From: Terriglobus roseus
Lineage (GTDB): Bacteria > Acidobacteriota > Terriglobia > Terriglobales > Acidobacteriaceae
Direction: 5' to 3'
Assembly: GCF_900102185.1 (NCBI RefSeq)
Contig: NZ_LT629690.1
Coordinates: 3,534,001 to 3,598,000, forward strand
Length of the DNA stretch: 64,000 bases
The translations under genes and the position numbers were made by a program. Of this stretch, positions 1-8,674 are shown in pieces (position 1 is the stretch's first letter; every line of letters starts with the position of its first letter). Under the pieces are notes generated by a model. The model ran no database searches. It had not been told where the DNA came from and saw only the letters and a list, made by a program, of their open reading frames with translations.

Positions 1-305
1 CGATCCAAAACTTCCTTCGGTGCTGCGGGCCGATCCGGGTAAGCCACAATGCCAAACGGTGGGGCCTGCTGCGCCGCAGCGGCATGAGTCTGATCCGCCG
101 CCTGCGCCTGCGCACCTACATTCGGCCCGGCTGCTGCACCGCCTGTAGGACGTTCCGACCCGCCGGGACGACCTCCCCGTGGTTGCTGTTGTTGCGCATG
201 CACCGTCATTGACGGTCGCACCGCATACCCCAACACCAGAATCCCCACTCCAACAAAGGCGCTCGATACAGCACCCTTGCAAAGACGTCTCAAAGGAAAC
301 CGCAT
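1..305 (-). CDS. c-type cytochrome, N-terminal part (3' end outside window)
   Basis: Reading the minus strand from an ATG at 303-305 gives about 101 residues that run off the left edge. It begins with a basic, hydrophobic export signal (MRFPLRRLCKGAV..., ending near VHAQQ), then a Gly/Ala/Gln-rich linker and the segment PPFGIVAYPDRPAAPKEVLD. That segment closely matches PFGVVAYPDRPEQPKEVLD in the cytochrome c at 2578-3447, just before its first CxxCH. It is therefore a paralogue of that protein, presumably the electron-accepting partner of another PQQ dehydrogenase beyond the edge. No haem motif lies inside the visible part, so the call rests on the paralogy. Confidence 0.75.
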   Translation of the reverse strand, partial: MRFPLRRLCKGAVSSAFVGVGILVLGYAVRPSMTVHAQQQQPRGGRPGGSERPTGGAAAGPNVGAQAQAADQTHAAAAQQAPPFGIVAYPDRPAAPKEVLD

Positions 306-344
306 AAAACCTGCTTTCAGGTCTTTCTGTTTATGCGCACTGTT

Positions 345-364
345 TGTAGCATCTTCTTCCTACA
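345..364. promoter_or_regulatory. Inverted repeat upstream of partial cytochrome c
   Basis: TGTAGCATCTTCTTCCTACA has 5-nt arms TGTAG/CTACA around a 10-nt spacer and lies about 40 nt upstream of the cytochrome start. Almost the same 20 nt occurs at 11381-11400 between the ABC ATPase and PadR genes. A half-conserved version is at 3464-3483 upstream of the paralogous cytochrome. It is probably an operator; the binding protein is inferred, not shown. Confidence 0.45.
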
Positions 365-412
365 GAAGAAAAGCCCGCCAACCTGGACGCATAAAGCACG
401 GCTCCGTCGATA

Positions 413-907
413 TCACTCCCATCCCAGCACGCCCATAAACAGGTAGTCCATAGGCCATCCGGGCGCAATCCCCGCCTGCCGAACCAGCATCGCGGACTGC
501 GCATAATGCCGTATCCCGTGCAGCAGCGTGTGGTTCAATACCGTCCTGCGCGACGCCAGCAGCACTCCCATGCTCCGCGTCTGAAAGCGGATCACCGCAT
601 GCCAGTCAAAGGCCGCATCCTGTAGAAGGTTGGTAACGCGCTCCATCATGCCGCTGTGTGCAAGACGAAATCCTTCCACCGTCACAGGCACTTCGTCATA
701 ACCCGTTTCCTGCTCGCCCATCAAACGCTGCGCGTAACGCAACTCCACCACGGCAATGTGGTGCAACAGCCCCGCAACGTTGGAAACACCGTAGACGTCA
801 CAGGAAACAGCCAGCACCTCAGGATGTCTTTCCGCCAGTTCCATCCACTTGCTGAACGTCGTATCGCTCCACGCCAGCAACTCCTCGCCACTCAAGCCCG
901 CTGCCAT
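413..907 (-). CDS. DinB-family (four-helix, metal-binding) protein
   Basis: The protein has 164 residues, normal for the DinB/YfiT fold. Members are four-helix bundles with three His ligands for a divalent metal; several act in thiol-dependent transfer reactions, but most have no known substrate. The visible candidate ligands are the His pair in GLLHHIAVVELRY near residue 50 and the H..RH of LLHGIRHYAQ near residue 132. The start at 907 is supported by GAGGAG six bases upstream. It is likely cytoplasmic, with no signal peptide. It is separated from the PQQ gene by about 50 nt and may be transcribed with it; nothing in the sequence links the functions. Confidence 0.8.
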   Translation of the reverse strand: MAAGLSGEELLAWSDTTFSKWMELAERHPEVLAVSCDVYGVSNVAGLLHHIAVVELRYAQRLMGEQETGYDEVPVTVEGFRLAHSGMMERVTNLLQDAAFDWHAVIRFQTRSMGVLLASRRTVLNHTLLHGIRHYAQSAMLVRQAGIAPGWPMDYLFMGVLGWE

Positions 908-961
908 AGCATCTCCTCGATACTTCCCTGTTGAAACAGGCTACAACCAGACAAGAAGTAC

Positions 962-2581
962 TCAGGGCAAACGAAACGCATACAACGTATCGCCACCAGC
1001 TTCCAGAACATACTGCTTGCCGTTCAACACAAACGTCTCCGGCGCATTCGACGCACCAATATGCTGATGCCACAACTGCCGCCCCGTCGCAGAGTTATAG
1101 GCGATAAGGTTGCCATGAATATCCGGCGCAAAGAGTAAGTGCCCCGCTGTCGTCATCACACCCGCAGCAAGCGCACCAGTAACTCCGGGATAACGATGTT
1201 TCCACTTCGGCTTACCCGTCGTGTAATCAATCGCCATCAACCATCCGCCGTTCGATGGCAGATTCATCAACTGCTCGCCACCTAATCCCATCGCTCCGCG
1301 CGGATCGGTCGTCGCCAGGTAATACATCTCCCACGTCTCAGAGGTATTCACATAGAACAATCCCGTCTGCGGACTATAAGCAGGCGGCTGCCAGTTCACA
1401 ATGCCTTGCGTCGAAGGCGACACCAGCGCACCGGCATAATCAAAGTCTTTAGCAGGAATCCGCACCGGAGCACCCTTCGCATCCAGCGTCTCCTCAGCCC
1501 AGTTCGTAGAAGCAAACATCTTCGAAGTTAGTAAGTGCTCACCCGTCACGCGATCCAACACAAAGAAATAACCATTGCGTGCCATCGTCATCACTAACTT
1601 GCGCGGCTTACCCTGCCACGTTCCATCCACCAGCACCTGCGTCTGTGCCGAGTCATAATCATGCGTGTCATGCGGAGAAGTCTGGTAATACCAGGCCAAC
1701 TTACCCGTATCCACATTCACCGCAACCGTCGAGCATGTATACAAGTTCGCGCCCGGCCCACGCAGTTGCGACGTAAACGCCGCACTCGGATTCCCCGTGC
1801 CAAAGATATACAGGTGCGTCTCCGGATCATACGATCCGTTCACCCACACATTGCCGCCACCATGCGAAGCCGCATCCACACTGGCCCATGTCTCCAACCC
1901 CGCATCGCCCTTCTTCATAGGCGTGGCGTACCAGGTCCACTCCACATCACCTGTCTGCGGATCAAAGCTCTGCAACATCCCCGGCTCATCCAGGTCATTG
2001 CCCGTACCCACTAATAAGTGGTCGCCCAAAACATGCGGAGCCATCGTGGAGAAATACTGCAAATCAAACGAAGCAATTTCCTTGTGCCAAATCTCTTCGC
2101 CCGTCTTCGCATTCAGCGCAACAAGATAGTTATCCGGCGTCTCAAAGAACACGCGATCGCGCCAAACACCCACTCCACGATTCCCAATGTGCGTACCACC
2201 GCGCGTCTTCCACTGATAATGCCAATTCACCTTGCCCGTAGCAGCATCCATCGACCACACATTGTCAGGAGTAGTGACAAACAAAACGCCATCCACCTGC
2301 ACAATCGATCCCGACACACGCCCCAACGGCGCAACGGTAGTCCCAACACCACCGCTATGCGTCACCTCGCTCGGCAACTTCTGCGACCAAGCCTGCACCA
2401 ACCCCTTCACGTTCCCGGTGTTGATCTGCGCAATCGGACTAAACCGTTGCCCCGTGTAATCACCCGAGTAAGTAGGCCAGGCCTTCACATCGCGCTGCAG
2501 AATCGAAGAAGGATCAAGCGACTGCGCACCAGCAGCACTTACACACACTGCCATCATCGCTGCATAGAAATAGCGCATCAT
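962..2581 (-). CDS. PQQ-dependent quinoprotein dehydrogenase
   Basis: The product is 539 residues with an N-terminal signal peptide (MMRYFYAAMMAVCVSAAGAQS). It shows the repeating W-motif blades of a quinoprotein beta-propeller, such as TGKVNWHYQW, TGEEIWHKEI, TGKLAWYYQT, TGKPKWKHRY and TGRQLWHQHI. The Asp in HDTHDYDSAQ near residue 310 sits where the catalytic Asp of methanol/alcohol dehydrogenases lies. The adjacent-Cys disulfide of methanol dehydrogenase is absent. It should oxidise an alcohol or sugar in the periplasm using PQQ and pass electrons to the cytochrome c encoded immediately upstream, with which it shares an ATGA overlap (2578-2581). Substrate specificity cannot be read, and no PQQ biosynthesis genes are in view. 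Confidence 0.88.
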   Translation of the reverse strand: MMRYFYAAMMAVCVSAAGAQSLDPSSILQRDVKAWPTYSGDYTGQRFSPIAQINTGNVKGLVQAWSQKLPSEVTHSGGVGTTVAPLGRVSGSIVQVDGVLFVTTPDNVWSMDAATGKVNWHYQWKTRGGTHIGNRGVGVWRDRVFFETPDNYLVALNAKTGEEIWHKEIASFDLQYFSTMAPHVLGDHLLVGTGNDLDEPGMLQSFDPQTGDVEWTWYATPMKKGDAGLETWASVDAASHGGGNVWVNGSYDPETHLYIFGTGNPSAAFTSQLRGPGANLYTCSTVAVNVDTGKLAWYYQTSPHDTHDYDSAQTQVLVDGTWQGKPRKLVMTMARNGYFFVLDRVTGEHLLTSKMFASTNWAEETLDAKGAPVRIPAKDFDYAGALVSPSTQGIVNWQPPAYSPQTGLFYVNTSETWEMYYLATTDPRGAMGLGGEQLMNLPSNGGWLMAIDYTTGKPKWKHRYPGVTGALAAGVMTTAGHLLFAPDIHGNLIAYNSATGRQLWHQHIGASNAPETFVLNGKQYVLEAGGDTLYAFRLP

Positions 2582-3447
2582 CGCAACGACTCCAGATAAG
2601 CCGTGATGTTATGAATCTCCGTATCCGTCAAAGTAGGCAACATCTCCCGATGCGCCTTCAGCGGATCGTGTAACACCACACGCGGCACACCGTTATCCAG
2701 CGGCACGGTATGCGCAACACCATCCGCAGTCGTAATCACCACAGAGAAGTCGTCATAAGCACCCAACTTCCCAGTAATCTTCCTGCCCTTGGAAACAACC
2801 GTAGCCGTCACCGGAGGCACATGCAGCTCCGGCATCCCGGGCCCTTTAATCACTCCCGGCGAAATCCACGTCTGCTGCATCTGCATCGGTTGCGCAAACT
2901 TCGCGGCAAACCCCTTCAGATCGCCATTCACCGAATGACAAGTCCCACACCGACGATCAAACGCCGCCTTCCCCGCCGCAGCATTGCCCGTCACAATGTT
3001 GATCTCTTCCGTCGGCGTCATATTCCCGCCAGTCTTCAAGCTGTGCAGCCACGCCGCAATATCCGCGACAGTCAGATCCGGCAGATCAATCTTCGGCATC
3101 CCCTGCGCCAAACGCGCACCATGCACAATCGGCAGAATCAACTCGCCATGCACATCCCGCAGCACCACCTCGCTGCGCAGCAGATTCGGCCCCACCGACC
3201 CGCCCGCCGCATCCGCCCCATGGCAAAACGAGCAATTGACGCTATACGCTGCCTTACCGCGATCCAGCACTTCCTTCGGCTGCTCCGGCCGATCCGGATA
3301 CGCCACCACACCAAACGGAGCCGCCTGGTGCGTCGCCTCCGTATGCGACACAGCACCCTGCTGCGCCCGCGCGCCAACACACAGCAGCGACGCAACCACA
3401 GCACAACGCAACATAATTCGAATCACAACAGACTTTGACGCTTCCAT
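2578..3447 (-). CDS. Periplasmic dihaem c-type cytochrome, partner of the PQQ dehydrogenase
   Basis: Two haem c motifs are visible, CSFCH and CGTCH, with about 100 residues between them, in a protein of 289 residues. The first domain is followed by GADAAGGSVGPNLLRSE and an LPDLTVADIAAWLHSLK helix; the C-terminus repeats the pattern (LTDTEIHNITAYLESLR), so both are class I cytochrome c domains. The N-terminus (SVVIRIMLRCAVVASLLCVGARAQ) is a signal peptide. I chose the ATG at 3447; the frame stays open to 3537, and an internal ATG at 3414 is also possible. The stop overlaps the quinoprotein start, so the pair is translationally coupled and should transfer electrons from substrate to the respiratory chain. 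It is paralogous to the partial gene at 1-305. Confidence 0.85.
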   Translation of the reverse strand: MEASKSVVIRIMLRCAVVASLLCVGARAQQGAVSHTEATHQAAPFGVVAYPDRPEQPKEVLDRGKAAYSVNCSFCHGADAAGGSVGPNLLRSEVVLRDVHGELILPIVHGARLAQGMPKIDLPDLTVADIAAWLHSLKTGGNMTPTEEINIVTGNAAAGKAAFDRRCGTCHSVNGDLKGFAAKFAQPMQMQQTWISPGVIKGPGMPELHVPPVTATVVSKGRKITGKLGAYDDFSVVITTADGVAHTVPLDNGVPRVVLHDPLKAHREMLPTLTDTEIHNITAYLESLR

Positions 3448-3457
3448 TTTGGGGTGA

Positions 3458-3483
3458 ACTGTTTGTAGCATCTTCGTCATACC
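3458..3483. promoter_or_regulatory. Conserved upstream element of cytochrome c gene
   Basis: The 18-nt string ACTGTTTGTAGCATCTTC at 3458-3475 is identical to 339-356 upstream of the paralogous cytochrome. The TGTAG half-site of the palindrome at 345-364 is kept here, but the second arm is ATACC rather than CTACA. It lies 10-40 nt upstream of the possible starts, consistent with a promoter or operator, or with leftover homology from duplication. Confidence 0.4.
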
Positions 3484-3584
3484 GCAGAAAAGCAGCACCC
3501 ATAAGCGACACCGATAAGCGCGCACCACCGCAGCCAAGCCACGGCCTGCGCTTTACGTTTTCTCGCACCACGGAAGGAATCCGC

Positions 3585-5567
3585 ATGCTTCGCGCCACGT
3601 CTCTCGCCCGCACCGCCGTTCTGCTCATGCCCATCGCCGCTCTCGCGCAGACCATGCAGCTCCGCCCGCACAGCATGTACGAGCCTCCCGCCGCAGCCGC
3701 TGCAAAGTCCCTCGCCGACTCCACCGCCGGTGTACCGCAGGACGAGCTCACCACCGGCGAAAAAACCAACTGGGAGAAGACCGGCCTCTACGACGAAACC
3801 GTCGCCATGATGCGTCTCTACGAGAAGCGCAGCAAGTTCATCAAGGTCATCCCCTTCGGCACCACGCCCGAAGGCCGCACCATGTACGCCGCCATCATCA
3901 GCAAAGACAAGGCCTTCACACCCGAAGCCGCACACAAGACCGACAAGGCCGTGATCCTCATCCAGAGCGGCATCCACTCCGGCGAAATCGAAGGCAAAGA
4001 CACAGCCATGATGCTCATGCGCGACATGGCCGTCACCAACCATCCCAAGCAGGCCGCATGGCTCGACAAAGCCATCTTCGTCGTCATCCCCCTCTACGAG
4101 ATCGACGGCCACGAAGACCGCAGCCCCTACAACCGCGCCAACCAGAACGGCCCTGACATCACCGGCACACGCCCGCAGGAACAGCAGCTCAACCTCAACC
4201 GCGACTACATCAAGGCCGACGCCCCCGAAACACGCAACTTCCTCAAGCTCTACAACACATGGCTGCCTGACTTCATGTTCGACAACCACGTCACCGACGG
4301 CGCCGACTACCAGTACGACGTCACCTGGGACATGACGCACCACGACGACATCGGCCCCGGCTCACGCGACTGGGTCAACTCCCGCTTCATCCCGCAGCTC
4401 AACAAACGCATGGAAGCCGACGGCCATCTCGTCTCGCCCTACGGCGCTCTCCGTGGCGACGGCATGGGCTTCGCCGGTGGCGGCGGCAGCCCACTCGCTC
4501 CTCCCGCAGGTGGCGCACGCGGTAACGGCGGCGGTGGTGGTGGTGACGACCGCGCACGTCGCGCTGCCCCAGCCAGCACCAACGGTCAGCGAGACTTCAA
4601 CGTCGAAGTCTTCTCCCCGCGCTACTCGCACTACTGGTCCGGCGCACGCAATCGCCCATGCCTATTGGTCGAAACGCACTCGCTCAAACTTCCCAAGACA
4701 CGCGCATGGTCCAACTACGACATCATGGTCCACTCCATCGACATCGTCACCGAAGACCCGCAGGCCCTGCGCAAAGCCGTGCGTGACAGCGACGCAGCAG
4801 ACGCAGCACTCGCCGGCAAGCGCGATCAGGAGATGTTCCTCGGCGGCAAAACCGCGGCCACCTCGCACCCCATCATGTACCACTCGCTCAAGCGCGGCAC
4901 AGACGTAAGCCCCATCACCGGCAAACCCGTGCAACACTTCACTGCTGAGAAAGACGACTTCATGGTCAACATGCACGACGGCGTCGACACCACCGCCTCT
5001 GCACCCGTCCCCGCAGGCTTCCTCATCCCCATCGCATGGAAGTCCATCGCAGACGAACTTGCTCTGCAAGGCGTCGTCGTGGAGAAGACCACCAAGGACC
5101 TCAGCGACCAGACCTTTGAAACATGGCGATTCACCGACATCACCAAGCAGAACTTCCCCTTCGAAGGCCGCACGTTTACTGACTACAAACTGACGCCGGT
5201 CAAAGAGAAGATGCACATGCCCGCAGGCAGCTATTACATCCCCATGAACCAGCCGCGAGCCCGCATCATCATGGCTATGCTGCACCCCGCCGCACCCGAC
5301 GCATTAGTGCGCTGGGGCTTCTTCGATAACATCTTCGAACGCATGGGCCGCATCGGCGCAGCCGAATACCTGAGCGTGCCCATCGCCACCAAAGAAGCCG
5401 CTGACCACCCCGAACTCTGGAAAGAATTCCAGTCCAAAGTAGACAGCGACCCAACCTTCGCCAACGACCCCGACGCCCGCCTCAAATGGTGGATCGAACG
5501 CAGCAACTACCAACCCTCAGCAGTAAACAAATACCCAATAGCCGAAGTCTGGACCAAGAACTGGTAA
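3585..5567 (+). CDS. Secreted M14-family zinc metallocarboxypeptidase
   Basis: A protein of 660 residues from the ATG at 3585, which has GGAAGGA eight bases upstream and opens with a signal peptide (MLRATSLARTAVLLMPIAALAQ). M14 features seen: the zinc site HSGEIEGKD near residue 130, substrate-binding NLNRDYIKADAPETR near 205, DNHVTDG near 232 (third ligand region) and a probable catalytic Glu in LLVETHSLK near 360. M14 enzymes remove C-terminal residues from peptides. An unusual Gly-rich stretch (GFAGGGGSPLAPP and onward, about residues 290-330) interrupts the catalytic domain. About 270 further residues follow, longer than a minimal M14 domain. It probably digests exogenous peptides outside the cytoplasm. 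It stands alone between two minus-strand genes. Confidence 0.87.
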   Translation: MLRATSLARTAVLLMPIAALAQTMQLRPHSMYEPPAAAAAKSLADSTAGVPQDELTTGEKTNWEKTGLYDETVAMMRLYEKRSKFIKVIPFGTTPEGRTMYAAIISKDKAFTPEAAHKTDKAVILIQSGIHSGEIEGKDTAMMLMRDMAVTNHPKQAAWLDKAIFVVIPLYEIDGHEDRSPYNRANQNGPDITGTRPQEQQLNLNRDYIKADAPETRNFLKLYNTWLPDFMFDNHVTDGADYQYDVTWDMTHHDDIGPGSRDWVNSRFIPQLNKRMEADGHLVSPYGALRGDGMGFAGGGGSPLAPPAGGARGNGGGGGGDDRARRAAPASTNGQRDFNVEVFSPRYSHYWSGARNRPCLLVETHSLKLPKTRAWSNYDIMVHSIDIVTEDPQALRKAVRDSDAADAALAGKRDQEMFLGGKTAATSHPIMYHSLKRGTDVSPITGKPVQHFTAEKDDFMVNMHDGVDTTASAPVPAGFLIPIAWKSIADELALQGVVVEKTTKDLSDQTFETWRFTDITKQNFPFEGRTFTDYKLTPVKEKMHMPAGSYYIPMNQPRARIIMAMLHPAAPDALVRWGFFDNIFERMGRIGAAEYLSVPIATKEAADHPELWKEFQSKVDSDPTFANDPDARLKWWIERSNYQPSAVNKYPIAEVWTKNW

Positions 5568-5594
5568 GGCGAGCGACTAATGTCCCGAATACCT

Positions 5595-5622
5595 ATACCC
5601 GGCCAGAAACTTGGTCGGGTAT
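5595..5622. terminator. Hairpin between convergent genes
   Basis: ATACCCG (5595-5601) pairs with CGGGTAT (5616-5622), and the inner CCA/TGG extends the stem past one mismatch. It lies between the stop of the M14 peptidase and the stop of the minus-strand GT61 gene. There is no strong T run on either side, so a bidirectional terminator role is only likely. Confidence 0.5.
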
Positions 5623-5629
5623 CGCATTG

Positions 5630-7186
5630 TCAGTCTTCCATCACTTCCAACAAAGCACGTAGTTGATCAATATCAATCGTGATGTTATCGAATCGCGGAG
5701 AAATACCTTCCAACGTTCCGATGATGGTTCTATAGCGAATGTCCAATTCGCGGGCAATCACAGAGAAGTATGGTCGAGCCTCCATAGGATTCGAAAACTC
5801 CAACAGCTGTGTCGCCTCTGAAAAAATGATGTTAGCCAGTCCGGCCCCATGAAACCCCACAATGGAACGGGCAGATCGAAGCAGACGAACCTGTTCGATC
5901 CAAGGGTGGTCTTCTAAGTAGACCGTACTGTAGCCAAAAGTGGATAGCAGCGCCTGCACCTTAGCTTCAGTGGGGTCGGTCAGCCGTCGTTTCGCAGCGT
6001 GGGCACGGCTGATGTAGACCTTGGTTAGCCGCTGCTCTTCACTAGTCGACGCCGGAACTTTCGCGAGCAGACGATCGCGCAGCCGCAACAGCATCGTGCG
6101 ATCAGGCTGACCCGATGGATCTTCAAGCTCCGCAACCCCAAAAGGAAATGGAGCCGTCGGGTAGATACAGTCCTCAACGTGGCACCAGTCGCCCTCACCC
6201 ACCGTGACCACCTGACTATCCGGTGAGATACCTAGCAGTATCAGCAATTCCCTCTGAAAGCTGGCCAGTGGCGGCAGAATTAATGGATAGCGATCAAAGT
6301 CGGTACCGTCGTCAATCAGGTCAAGGATGCGGGGCACGCCCTCTAGCAGCCAATGGTAATAGCCACTGGTATAAGCCAGAAGGCAGACACCCCGGTCAAG
6401 ATGGATCACTTGTTTCCGTGTCGCAATGCAGTAAGGGGCGCGCGAGCTCCAGGGCACGATGAAGTACGGATAACTCAGCAGGCGTCCGTCCTGAATCAGG
6501 CAGCTTACTTCGCCGCTTCCCACCGCCTCTACATGCAGACTTACGTCACGCAGCCTGTGCCGTGTCGTATTCACTGAGAAACGATGACCGCGAGCCGAAT
6601 ACGCAGGTAAAAACAAACCGCGTGTCTTGCCGTAAACCGAACCTCGAGCGGGCAACGAAGTGACCGCGTCAAGAGGTAAGGAAAAAGTCTGCGCCTTTGT
6701 GTATAGACCGAACAGCGAAGACTCTTTGCTCGAGGAACCCCTTGAGCCGGACATGCGGAACTTACGCCACTGGGTACGCAACGGTCCAAGCAGGGGCCGC
6801 GCAATCAAAGCAGCAAGGGAACGCATAAGACGCGGATAGGCAGCACGTAGGTCAGACTCCCCAACCCCATCGAAGACCGTGACCGGCCTACCGACGGCAA
6901 TGGCGTACAAAATACAAACGAGCAGCTCGCCATGCGAAATGGTCGGCGTCATGAGCACAATTGAGCGCTGAGGCAAAAAGGTGCGACTCGCCGCTTTCAA
7001 TTGACTAAGGTTTCTAACGAAGCTCCCTGGCCCAGTCACTGGCGAGAGCACAACGAGCTGATGGTTCCCTGGAGGCGGCTCAATCTCGCGGTGAGAAACG
7101 AAAAGGCCGATAACTTGCTCGTCCATCGGTAGAGCCACTTCAGCGGTGGGGTAAGATGGGGTGAAGATAAAAGTGGCGTTTTTCAC
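5630..7186 (-). CDS. GT61-family (DUF563) glycosyltransferase
   Basis: 518 residues. The C-terminal half carries the DUF563/GT61 pattern: HWLLEGVPRILDLIDDG near residue 285, a central VYISRAHAAKRRLTDP and the diagnostic SARSIVGFHGAGLANIIFSE near 450, followed by LLEFSNP. GT61 enzymes transfer sugars, including xylose and related residues, onto polysaccharides. The first 150 residues match nothing I recognise. The start used is GTG at 7184-7186; an ATG at 7126 is an alternative, and neither has a clear ribosome-binding site. The flippase gene starts 40 nt away on the other strand, so the two probably share a divergent promoter region and act in one surface-polysaccharide pathway. Confidence 0.82.
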   Translation of the reverse strand: MKNATFIFTPSYPTAEVALPMDEQVIGLFVSHREIEPPPGNHQLVVLSPVTGPGSFVRNLSQLKAASRTFLPQRSIVLMTPTISHGELLVCILYAIAVGRPVTVFDGVGESDLRAAYPRLMRSLAALIARPLLGPLRTQWRKFRMSGSRGSSSKESSLFGLYTKAQTFSLPLDAVTSLPARGSVYGKTRGLFLPAYSARGHRFSVNTTRHRLRDVSLHVEAVGSGEVSCLIQDGRLLSYPYFIVPWSSRAPYCIATRKQVIHLDRGVCLLAYTSGYYHWLLEGVPRILDLIDDGTDFDRYPLILPPLASFQRELLILLGISPDSQVVTVGEGDWCHVEDCIYPTAPFPFGVAELEDPSGQPDRTMLLRLRDRLLAKVPASTSEEQRLTKVYISRAHAAKRRLTDPTEAKVQALLSTFGYSTVYLEDHPWIEQVRLLRSARSIVGFHGAGLANIIFSEATQLLEFSNPMEARPYFSVIARELDIRYRTIIGTLEGISPRFDNITIDIDQLRALLEVMED

Positions 7187-7225
7187 CGTAAGTTGCCCGC
7201 GGAAGGGTTCTGAGATCGAGCAAGG

Positions 7226-8584
7226 TTGGACATGTTGAAGTGGTTGCAGCCTCTGGCTCGTAGTCTAAACCAGCTATCTCCAGGCCTACGGAAGGTGCTT
7301 GGCAATACCAGTTGGCTCATGATGGACCGCGTCGTTCGTTTGGGCCTTGGGTTGGTAGTAGGTGTATGGGTCGCTCGCTACCTGGGGCCCGAACAGTTCG
7401 GCACGTTGAACTTTGGAGTCTCCTTCGTAGCGTTGTTTGCCACCCTCACAACGCTGGGCTTGGAGATGATCGTCGTTCGTGAGGTGGTGCTTCGGCCCGA
7501 AGACACTCACGAAATTCTGGGCACCGCTCTTGCACTGCGAGCGACAGGATCGATTCTTGCGCCAGCGGTCGCAATTGGTGTTGTCAGCCTGCTACAGCCC
7601 AACGACGCAACAGCGCGCCTGATCGTCAGCATTCTGTCCATCGGAATGGTTTTCCTGAGCTTGGACACGATCGACTCTTTTTTCCAGTCGCAGGTAAAGT
7701 CAAAGCTGACAGTTATCTCCAAGAACTCCGCATTTCTCGTGGCAACGGCCGCACGGGTCGTGCTAATCCGCGCGCATGCCCCTCTGTGGACATTCGCTGC
7801 AGCCTTGGTAGGCGAGCAGATACTTGGCGCGATAGGTATGGCAATTGCCTACCGTAAAACGTATGGCACGTTCAGACAATGGCGCTACCGCAATAGCCGA
7901 GCAGCCAAGCTGCTTCAACAAAGCTGGCCTGTCATCCTTTCGGGCATGGCCATCATGGTCTACATGCGGATCGATATGGTCATGCTCAAAACCATGCGAG
8001 GCGGCGTGGATGCTGGAATCTACGCCGCTGCGACACGTGTCTCCGAGGTCTGGTATTTCATACCCTCGGCGATCGTCTCGTCGGTGTGGCCAGCAGTACT
8101 TCGAGCAAAAGACAACCCGCCGCTCTACTATCAGCGGCTCGGACGCCTGTTCTCAACGGTCTCGCTGCTGGCACTTTCAATAGGTGGCCTGGTTTTGCTG
8201 GTCGCAAAACCAATCATCCTGTTTCTGTACTCGGACGCCTACCGGGCTGCAGCACCGGTACTCTCGGTTCACATCTGGGCATCCGTCTTCGTCTTCCTGG
8301 GAGTAGCACAGGCACCTTGGGATTTCGCGGAAGACGCTCTTAAGCTGGGCTTCTATCGCACCTTCTCCGGAGGAGTCAGCAACGTACTTCTGAACCTGTA
8401 TCTGCTGCCGCGCTACGGTGCCATGGGAGCAGCAATCGCCACAGTGATCAGTTATGCGCTCTCCTCGGTCTTCGGGAACCTGTTCAGCGCAAAAACACGA
8501 CCGATCTTCTATATGCAGGCGCGATCCATCATCCTCGCTGACTTTTGGATGAAACCCAAAGTCAGCGATACTGCGGCTTCTTAA
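7226..8584 (+). CDS. Polysaccharide flippase (Wzx/PST-type, MOP superfamily)
   Basis: 452 residues with about 12-14 hydrophobic segments. The N-terminus has the typical flippase opening: NTSWLMMDRVVRLGLGLVVG, then VARYLGPEQFGTLNFGVSFVALF. Wzx proteins flip lipid-linked oligosaccharide units across the inner membrane. Charged residues inside helices (RIDMVML near residue 250) and the late YGAMGAAIATVISY segment are also typical. The frame opens with TTG at 7226; the ATG at 7232, with AAGG six bases before it, is the more likely start. Its neighbour across the divergent gap is a GT61 transferase, but no polymerase gene lies nearby. Confidence 0.88.
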   Translation: MDMLKWLQPLARSLNQLSPGLRKVLGNTSWLMMDRVVRLGLGLVVGVWVARYLGPEQFGTLNFGVSFVALFATLTTLGLEMIVVREVVLRPEDTHEILGTALALRATGSILAPAVAIGVVSLLQPNDATARLIVSILSIGMVFLSLDTIDSFFQSQVKSKLTVISKNSAFLVATAARVVLIRAHAPLWTFAAALVGEQILGAIGMAIAYRKTYGTFRQWRYRNSRAAKLLQQSWPVILSGMAIMVYMRIDMVMLKTMRGGVDAGIYAAATRVSEVWYFIPSAIVSSVWPAVLRAKDNPPLYYQRLGRLFSTVSLLALSIGGLVLLVAKPIILFLYSDAYRAAAPVLSVHIWASVFVFLGVAQAPWDFAEDALKLGFYRTFSGGVSNVLLNLYLLPRYGAMGAAIATVISYALSSVFGNLFSAKTRPIFYMQARSIILADFWMKPKVSDTAAS

Positions 8585-8674
8585 AAAGACCAGATATCGG
8601 TATCTCCGAACCTACCGCCAGAAATATCTGGGAGCTATGGGTAGATGGCCTGCGTGACTTACGTTTTCACGAAA

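Noticed and set aside
3477-4343. 288-codon Val/Gly/Glu-rich frame on the minus strand
   Set aside because: Antisense to the M14 peptidase; composition is that of a complementary-frame shadow and there is no start signal.
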